Shown in pieces: positions 12,972 to 17,484 of a DNA stretch of 17,484 bases. A program made the translations under genes and the position numbers. The DNA is from WJMB01 sp964581465 (GTDB taxonomy: Bacteria; RBG-13-66-14). The stretch is taken from the NCBI GenBank assembly GCA_964581465.1, contig CAZOOP010000054.1:1-17484 (forward strand). Reading direction: 5' to 3'. Numbering within the stretch: position 1 is the first letter of the stretch; each line of letters begins with the position of its first letter. The notes beneath the pieces are model-generated. The model did no database searches. It saw only the letters and a list, made by a program, of their open reading frames with translations, and was not told the DNA's origin.

Positions 12972-14528
12972 GTGTCCGGGAAGACAATCGACAGTCGAGC
13001 GGCGCAGCTTCCGCTCAAGCGCCTGAGCCTGGTCGTCCTGGGTGTGCTGGTGCTCTACCGCCTCTTCGTCTTGGTGGCGCTGCCGACCGATCAGCTCATC
13101 CGTTACTCCAACGACGACACCTGCTACTACCTGGGCATCGGCCGCAACCTGGCCGCCGGCGAGGGATTGACCTTCGACGGCCTGCACCGCACCAACGGCT
13201 TCCACCCCCTCTGGCAGCTCCTCAGCACCGCGCCCTTCCTGCTGGGTTTGGGAACCGACGCCGCCTGGCGCTTCCTTTTGGCGCTTACTGTCATCATCTG
13301 GGGGGTGGGGCTGTGGTATCTGCGACGGATCGTCCTGCGCCGCTGGGGAGCGGCCGCGGCTCTGCTCGTTTTGCTGGTCTGCCTCTGGCCGCAGATCTTC
13401 AATAACGCCGCCTGCGGGATGGAGGTCACGCTGACCTTCACTTTACTGATGTTCGGTATCGATCTTCTCGAGCGGCGCGGTATCGGCAAGCTGAACGCTC
13501 CGCCGGGAGCCGAGGCGGGCCTTGGCGTCCTGCTGGCCCTGGTCTTCCTGAGCCGCCTCGACACGGCCTTCCTCCATCTCGCCGCCGGTATCTACTTCTT
13601 GCGCGCCTACCTGCGCGGCGGCGCGGCCCATGGCAGGGGAATCCGGGACTTCCTCGCCCGAGGGCTGCGCCTGTTCGGTCCGACGGCCCTGGCTCTGGCC
13701 GGTTATCTGGTCTGGAACAAACTGTCTTTCGGTCATTTCTTCGCCATCTCCGGTGCGTTGAAGAGCTCATTCCCCATCCCCGGACTTAACCTCGGTCAGT
13801 TCCTGATGTATCGTGAGCTTGGGGTTTTCGCCGTCGCGGCGTTGATCTGGCTGGCGGTACGCCGCCGCTCCAACGAGCCCTGGCTGCGCATCCTGGCCTG
13901 GGGACTGGCGGGCCAGTTGCTCTACCTGCTGTTCTTCCTCAAGTGGGCTCCCTTCGCCTACTACCTGATCGCCCTGGGGCTGCCGGTGGGTCTGTTCGCC
14001 CTGGCGGACTTCCAGAATCGGTTGCTGCCCGTCGACGGACGCCTCTACCGTTGGCTGGTCCCACTGGCGACCGCGGTGGTAATCGCCGGTCAGGTTCTCT
14101 CCTGGTACAGGCAGGGCTACGGTTTCCAGCGCGCCACGTACGAGGGCGCCCTCTGGATCCGGGATAACACCCCGGCCGAGACCGTCCTGGCGATGCGCGA
14201 CAGCGGTATCTTCGGTTATTTCTGCGAGCGCTCCTGCATCAACCTCGACGGTCTGGTCAATGATTACGAGTACCAGCGCTGGGTATCGGCGGATCGATTG
14301 GGCGATTATTTCGACGAAAACGGAGTCGACTACTTCGTCCACCACGCCCTGCCCACGGAGGACTACGAATCCCGGGAGACGCTGAGCTTCTACATCCCGG
14401 GTCGTCTTTACGGCGGCGAGGCCGGCTACGTACTGAACAATGACGATCTGGTCTTCACCAGCCGGCCCTACCGCTACGGATTCGGCATGAGCAGCCTGAC
14501 TCTGGGCATCTGGCGGCTGGGCCAATGA
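12972..14528 (+). CDS. GT-C type membrane glycosyltransferase, GT39-like
   Basis: This is a 518-residue multi-spanning membrane protein. A first hydrophobic helix lies at about residues 18-37. It is followed by an extracytoplasmic loop with the paired acids D48/D49 in NDDTCYYLGIGRNLAAGEG and then THRTNGFHPLW-like RTNGFHPLW at 73-81. This arrangement is typical of GT-C enzymes of the ArnT/PMT (GT39-like) superfamily, which use polyprenyl-phosphate sugars outside the membrane. Several Leu/Ala-rich helices follow. From about residue 395 there is a soluble C-terminal part (WIRDNTPAETVLAMRDSGIFGYF, then NLDGLVNDYEYQ), also seen in uncharacterised members. The GTG follows GGGGAGCAGC. The sugar, acceptor and biological role cannot be read from the sequence. 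It lies 49 nt upstream of mreB on the same strand. Confidence 0.75.
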   Translation: MSGKTIDSRAAQLPLKRLSLVVLGVLVLYRLFVLVALPTDQLIRYSNDDTCYYLGIGRNLAAGEGLTFDGLHRTNGFHPLWQLLSTAPFLLGLGTDAAWRFLLALTVIIWGVGLWYLRRIVLRRWGAAAALLVLLVCLWPQIFNNAACGMEVTLTFTLLMFGIDLLERRGIGKLNAPPGAEAGLGVLLALVFLSRLDTAFLHLAAGIYFLRAYLRGGAAHGRGIRDFLARGLRLFGPTALALAGYLVWNKLSFGHFFAISGALKSSFPIPGLNLGQFLMYRELGVFAVAALIWLAVRRRSNEPWLRILAWGLAGQLLYLLFFLKWAPFAYYLIALGLPVGLFALADFQNRLLPVDGRLYRWLVPLATAVVIAGQVLSWYRQGYGFQRATYEGALWIRDNTPAETVLAMRDSGIFGYFCERSCINLDGLVNDYEYQRWVSADRLGDYFDENGVDYFVHHALPTEDYESRETLSFYIPGRLYGGEAGYVLNNDDLVFTSRPYRYGFGMSSLTLGIWRLGQ

Positions 14529-14577
14529 ACCACCACGCGATACAGGCAAGTCCCGTTGACAACAGAAAGGCGAGGCT

Positions 14578-15618
14578 GTGGGTCTCATCGGAGCTTTTCT
14601 AGGGCTGTTCTCCCACGATATCGCCATTGATCTGGGCACGGCCAACACCCTGGTGTATGTGCGCGGCGAGGGCGTGATCATCGACGAACCTACGGTGGTC
14701 GCCCTGCGGCGGGACACCGGCAGGGTCATCGCCGTGGGCCTGGAGGCCAAGACGATGCTGGGGCGCACGCCGGATTCCATCCAGGCTCTGCGCCCGATGA
14801 AGGACGGCGTGATCGCCAACTACGAGGTCACCGAGCGGATGCTCAAGTATTTCATCTCGAAGAGCCACGGCCGCCGCCGGTTGATCCGCCCCCGGACACT
14901 GATCTGCGTGCCCTCGGGCATAACAGAGGTAGAGAAGCGCGCCGTGCGCGACTCCGCCCTCCATGCCGGCGCCCGCGAGGTGATGATGGTCTACGAACCG
15001 ATGGCCGCGGCCATCGGCGCCGACCTGCCCGTCCACGAGCCCGTCGGCAACGTGATCATCGATATCGGCGGCGGGACCACCGAGGTGGCCGTGATCTCTC
15101 TCTCCGGCATCGTCACCAACACCAGCATCCGCATCGGCGGCGACGAGATGGACGCCGCCATCGACAAGTACCTGCGCAAGACCTACAACCTCCTCGTCGG
15201 CGAGCAGACCGCCGAGAGCATCAAGCTCAAGATCGGCAGCGCCTACCCCGTCGACGGCGAGCAGACCATGATCATCCGCGGCCGCGACGTCGTCGAGGGG
15301 GTGCCGCGGACCCTCGAGATCACAGCCGAGGAGATCCGCCAGGCCATCGCCGAGACCGTGGGCAGCATCGTGCTGGCCGTGCGCCAGACCCTGGAGCAGA
15401 CGCCGCCGGAGCTGGCCGCCGACATCGTCGACCGGGGCATCTACATGGCCGGCGGCGGCTCGCTGCTACGCGGTCTGGACCGCCTGCTCGAGGTGGAAAC
15501 CGAGCTGACCGTCACCCGGACCGAGAAGGCGCTGACCACCGTCGTCGTCGGCGCCGGTAAGATCATCGACGACGGCGAGCGCTACCGCAAGGTCGTCATC
15601 CGCGGCGAGGACACCTAG
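14578..15618 (+). CDS. mreB: Rod shape-determining protein MreB
   Basis: This is bacterial actin MreB, 346 residues, which forms membrane-bound filaments that guide lateral wall synthesis by the elongasome. The first phosphate loop DLGTANTLVYV is at residues 18-28. MKDGVIANYEVTERMLKYFI, IDIGGGTTEVAVISLSGIV (second phosphate loop), IRIGGDEMDAAIDKYLRK and MAGGGSLLRGLDRLLE follow in the expected order. The N-terminal MGLIGAFLGLF is a likely short membrane-binding amphipathic segment. The GTG at 14578 has AAAGGCGAGG upstream. Only two bases separate it from mreC, so mreBCD form one operon. Confidence 0.98.
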   Translation: MGLIGAFLGLFSHDIAIDLGTANTLVYVRGEGVIIDEPTVVALRRDTGRVIAVGLEAKTMLGRTPDSIQALRPMKDGVIANYEVTERMLKYFISKSHGRRRLIRPRTLICVPSGITEVEKRAVRDSALHAGAREVMMVYEPMAAAIGADLPVHEPVGNVIIDIGGGTTEVAVISLSGIVTNTSIRIGGDEMDAAIDKYLRKTYNLLVGEQTAESIKLKIGSAYPVDGEQTMIIRGRDVVEGVPRTLEITAEEIRQAIAETVGSIVLAVRQTLEQTPPELAADIVDRGIYMAGGGSLLRGLDRLLEVETELTVTRTEKALTTVVVGAGKIIDDGERYRKVVIRGEDT

Positions 15619-15620
15619 TC

Positions 15621-16379
15621 GTGGTGCCGGCGCGGACCATCGGGCTGGGCGTCACGCTGCTGTTGCTCTCGACGCTGCTGGTCTGGGCCGACGCCGTCGA
15701 TCTCGGCTTCGTCGAGACCCTGCGCGCCGAGGCCGCCGGTTGGCGCGACGGTCTGGGCTTCCTCGCCCGGCGCTGCGCCGACTTCCTTCATGATCGCCAA
15801 GCGGCCCTGGAAGACGGACAGGCCGCCGTCGCCGATGAGCTCAGCGCGGGTCTGATCGCCCACCTCGAGGCCGAGAACACCGAGCTGCGCGCGCTGCTCG
15901 GCCTCAAGCTGCGCAGCCCCTGGCGGTTGGTCAGCGCCGAGTACCTGCCCGGTCCGCCGGCCCGTCTCGAGGCCGGCTCCGCCGACGGCCTGACCCCGGG
16001 TATGGCCGTGGTCGACGGCCGGGGACTCATCGGCGTGCTGGGCTCCTGCGGCTCCCACACCAGCGAGGTGCTGGGCTTCGATCGCCTGGGACCCCGGGGG
16101 GTCCACCTGACCGGCTGCGGTCAGAACGGGGTGCTGGAGCTGATGGACGGCGAGTTGGTCGTCGTCTACCTGGCCGCCGCCCCGCGCCCCCGCGAGGGCG
16201 AGCTGGTGGTCACCAGCGGCCCGGGGCGGCTCCCCGCCGGGGTCCCCGTGGGCCGTGTGCTCGAGGTCCGTCACCGGCCCGGCGAGCTCGAGCTGAGCTG
16301 CTCTCTGGGACCGCCGCGCCCCGACGACGAGACCCGGGTTGCCCACGTCGTCGCCCGGACTCCCGAAGCCGCGCCGTGA
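15621..16379 (+). CDS. mreC: Rod shape-determining protein MreC
   Basis: This is MreC, 252 residues, an inner-membrane protein whose periplasmic part links MreB to PBP2 and RodA. It has one N-terminal membrane helix (about residues 7-24, GLGVTLLLLSTLLVWA), a short coiled-coil region ending in the typical HLEAENTELRALLGLK (81-96), and two beta-barrel-like parts. These carry the family pattern RLEAGSADGLTPGMAVVDGRGLIGVLG. The coil is on the short side. The GTG at 15621 lies two bases after the mreB stop, and a second GTG follows at once (15624). The end overlaps mreD by GTGA. Confidence 0.93.
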   Translation: MVPARTIGLGVTLLLLSTLLVWADAVDLGFVETLRAEAAGWRDGLGFLARRCADFLHDRQAALEDGQAAVADELSAGLIAHLEAENTELRALLGLKLRSPWRLVSAEYLPGPPARLEAGSADGLTPGMAVVDGRGLIGVLGSCGSHTSEVLGFDRLGPRGVHLTGCGQNGVLELMDGELVVVYLAAAPRPREGELVVTSGPGRLPAGVPVGRVLEVRHRPGELELSCSLGPPRPDDETRVAHVVARTPEAAP

Positions 16380-16855
16380 AGCGGCTGTTTCCCATCCTCG
16401 GCGCCCTCGTCGTCGACCGCCTGATCTTCGCCTTCTGGCCGGAGTGGACGCTGCTGCGTCCCGACCTGCTCAGCCTGGCCGTGGTCTACAGCGCCCTGGC
16501 CTGGGGTCCGGGTCTGGTTCCGCCCGCCGCCTGGACCGCCGGACTGCTGGTCGACCTCAGCGGCTGGGGGCCTCTGGGCGCCCAGAGCGGCGGCCTGACC
16601 CTGGTGGCTCTGATTCTGCTGGTCCGGCGCGATTCCTTCTACCCCCGCAGCCCGCTGATCCGGGTGGTCTCGAGCCTGGGGGCGGTGTTGCTGGTTGACG
16701 GCCTGGGCTGGGCACTGGCCGAAGTCGGCGGATCGGCTCCGCCGCCCGGGGGCTGGTCCCTGATCAGCGCCGCGTTGCTCAGCGCCGCCCTGGCCCCGCC
16801 GCTGTTCCACCTCTGGGACCGCCTCCTCGGCACCACCTACGAGGGCGGCGAGTGA
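16376..16855 (+). CDS. mreD: Rod shape-determining protein MreD
   Basis: This is a small, very hydrophobic protein of 159 residues with about four or five predicted membrane helices (for example RPDLLSLAVVYSALAWGPG near residue 28 and LSSLGAVLLVDGLGWAL-like stretches near 100). Length, hydropathy, the VYSALAWGPG and GLLVDLSGWGPLG pattern and its position after mreC identify it as MreD. It is the least conserved member of the set, so sequence alone would be weaker evidence. The GTG at 16376 overlaps the mreC stop as GTGA. Its own stop again forms GTGA with a short downstream frame. Confidence 0.85.
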   Translation: MKRLFPILGALVVDRLIFAFWPEWTLLRPDLLSLAVVYSALAWGPGLVPPAAWTAGLLVDLSGWGPLGAQSGGLTLVALILLVRRDSFYPRSPLIRVVSSLGAVLLVDGLGWALAEVGGSAPPPGGWSLISAALLSAALAPPLFHLWDRLLGTTYEGGE

Positions 16856-16899
16856 GCAAGCGCGCGCTCGCGCGTGTATTCGGCCAACGCCGCGAGTGA
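16852..16899 (+). CDS. 15-codon mini-ORF coupled to mreD
   Basis: A GTG at 16852 overlaps the mreD stop (GTGA), exactly as mreD overlaps mreC. The frame encodes MSKRALARVFGQRRE and stops at TGA (16897-16899). The basic start resembles the cytoplasmic N-terminus of many membrane proteins, including PBP2, whose gene often follows mreD, but it is too short to assign. It may be a remnant of a lost downstream gene, a translated leader or chance. The inverted repeat CGCGCG-CT-CGCGCG (16861-16874) lies inside it. Confidence 0.3.
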   Translation: MSKRALARVFGQRRE

Positions 16900-17340
16900 G
16901 TCCAGCCCGGCTGGATAGCCTTCGGCGGCGGTATGACAGAGGGCCGGCGTTGTTACCGTTGCCATCCGATCCGGATGATCCGGCTTGTTGGCTGGACGTG
17001 CCCTTCCAGGCAGGAGTGATTAACTGGTTATGATCCGGCTGACTGGATTGCTGTGAGGATACCCACGCATTCCGTCCGGGTGATTGCTTCGGCGACCGAC
17101 CCGAACGATCCGGCTCCCCGCGGGCTGCTTGATGCTCCCGGGTCTACGCCAACCGTTATCTAGCCGCGGCCGTTTCGTCTCGACTCCCGAGCCGGCTAGC
17201 CGGATAGAAGCAGTCAAGTAGTCCGCACAAACCGCCCAGGCGCCGGGATTCAAAGGCGTCATCGAAGCCCCCCCCGCTTCAGTCGTTTTAGTTAGGGATC
17301 GTATACCGTGTTCGGACCGATACCTGTGTGTAGCATGCTG
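16900..17340 (+). other. Non-coding region after mreD
   Basis: No gene is supported. The base composition becomes more mixed than in the coding part. GATCCGGCT occurs three times (16977, 17032 and 17107). Other details are the inverted repeat CATCCG-ATC-CGGATG (16963-16977), the 12-bp palindrome CCGGCTAGCCGG (17192-17203), and a small stem GAAGC-C7-GCTTC (17264-17280) with TTTT a few bases later, a poor terminator candidate. The single open frame on the minus strand here (17020-17262) has no recognisable features. Confidence 0.5.
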
Positions 17341-17369
17341 TTAACATACGGGTTGGGCTGTGATATTCT
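17341..17369 (+). promoter_or_regulatory. Predicted sigma-70 promoter near the right edge
   Basis: TTAACA at 17341-17346 (5 of 6 matches) and TATTCT at 17364-17369 (4 of 6 matches) are 17 nt apart. The -10 box is enclosed by the inverted repeat TGTGA-N7-TCACA (17359-17375), which looks like an operator. Transcription would begin near 17376, just before a poly-A/poly-G stretch and the short frame at 17393. Confidence 0.6.
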
Positions 17370-17392
17370 GTCACAAAAAAGGGGGTCAAAAA

Positions 17393-17473
17393 GTGGCGGA
17401 AAACAAGCAACCGACCGGCACATTTGTCGCCCAAAATGTAACCATAGGGCGCACTATAGTTGGCCGATGGTAG
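17393..17473 (+). CDS. Short ORF after the right-edge promoter
   Basis: A GTG at 17393 with AAGGGGG at 17379-17385 opens a frame of 26 codons that starts MAENKQPTGTFVAQN, continues VTIGRTIVGRW and stops at TAG (17471-17473). It resembles nothing I know. A second frame opens with ATG at 17467 (MVDVNA) and runs off the window, overlapping this one. The 26-codon frame could be a leader peptide of that gene, or a small protein, or chance. Codon use is AT-richer than the ribosomal genes. Confidence 0.35.
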   Translation: MAENKQPTGTFVAQNVTIGRTIVGRW

Positions 17474-17484
17474 ATGTAAATGCA

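Noticed and set aside
14556..14561. A perfect TTGACA just before mreB
   Set aside because: It lies only 16 nt before the start codon. A -10 box at the right distance would be inside the gene, and none is seen there.
13767..14819. A 350-codon minus-strand frame over the glycosyltransferase gene and mreB
   Set aside because: It spans two well-supported genes on the other strand and shows no recognisable motif.
17359..17375. A CRP binding site
   Set aside because: The half-sites TGTGA and TCACA are separated by 7 nt where CRP needs 6, and the centre lies on the -10 box. It is kept only as an operator-like repeat.

Overview
The window is a chromosomal segment of a GC-rich bacterium (roughly two-thirds GC by eye). 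It carries the spc and alpha ribosomal-protein operons in the bacterial order uL14-uL24-uL5-uS14-uS8-uL6-uL18-uS5-uL30-uL15-SecY-Adk-Map-IF1-bL36-uS13-uS11-uS4-RpoA-bL17. The left edge cuts the cluster just before rplN. The lineage cannot be fixed from sequence alone. The adk-map-infA insertion, zinc-type uS4, uS14, uL24 and bL36, a zinc-type Adk lid, many GTG/TTG starts and an MreBCD module suggest a rod-shaped, deep-branching or candidate-phylum bacterium rather than a well-studied enteric or Bacillus.

Layout: (1) 54-5911, rplN to secY, closely packed, with two TAGTG stop/start overlaps (rplN/rplX and rplO/secY) and an 8-nt overlap of rpsE and rpmD. (2) 5939-5984, a terminator- or attenuator-like hairpin, then adk-map, overlapping at ATGA. 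(3) 7502-8376, infA, with its own predicted promoter, a long leader containing a perfect 11-bp inverted repeat, and a 423-bp gap after it. (4) 8377-11637, rpmJ-rpsM-rpsK-rpsD-rpoA-rplQ, with a strong hairpin between rpsD and rpoA. (5) 11686-12626, tRNA-Ser(UGA), a block of 62-nt repeats, then a tRNA-Ser(GCU)/tRNA-Arg(ACG) unit with a clear promoter and terminator. (6) 12972-14528, a GT-C-like membrane glycosyltransferase. (7) 14578-16855, mreB-mreC-mreD, with a 2-nt gap and then a GTGA overlap. (8) 16856-17484, mostly non-coding. It opens with a 15-codon coupled mini-ORF and ends with a predicted promoter and a short ORF at the right edge.

The genes work together in translation (ribosomal proteins, IF1, tRNAs), nascent-protein handling (SecY, methionine aminopeptidase), transcription (RpoA), nucleotide balance (Adk) and cell shape (MreBCD). 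Most of the window is conserved housekeeping sequence. The unexpected parts are the acidic tail on uL30 and the tail on uS5, the 62-nt repeats between two serine tRNAs, the structured leaders and spacers, and the right-hand intergenic region where mrdA would often be found. I found no CRISPR array, transposase, toxin-antitoxin or defence cassette.
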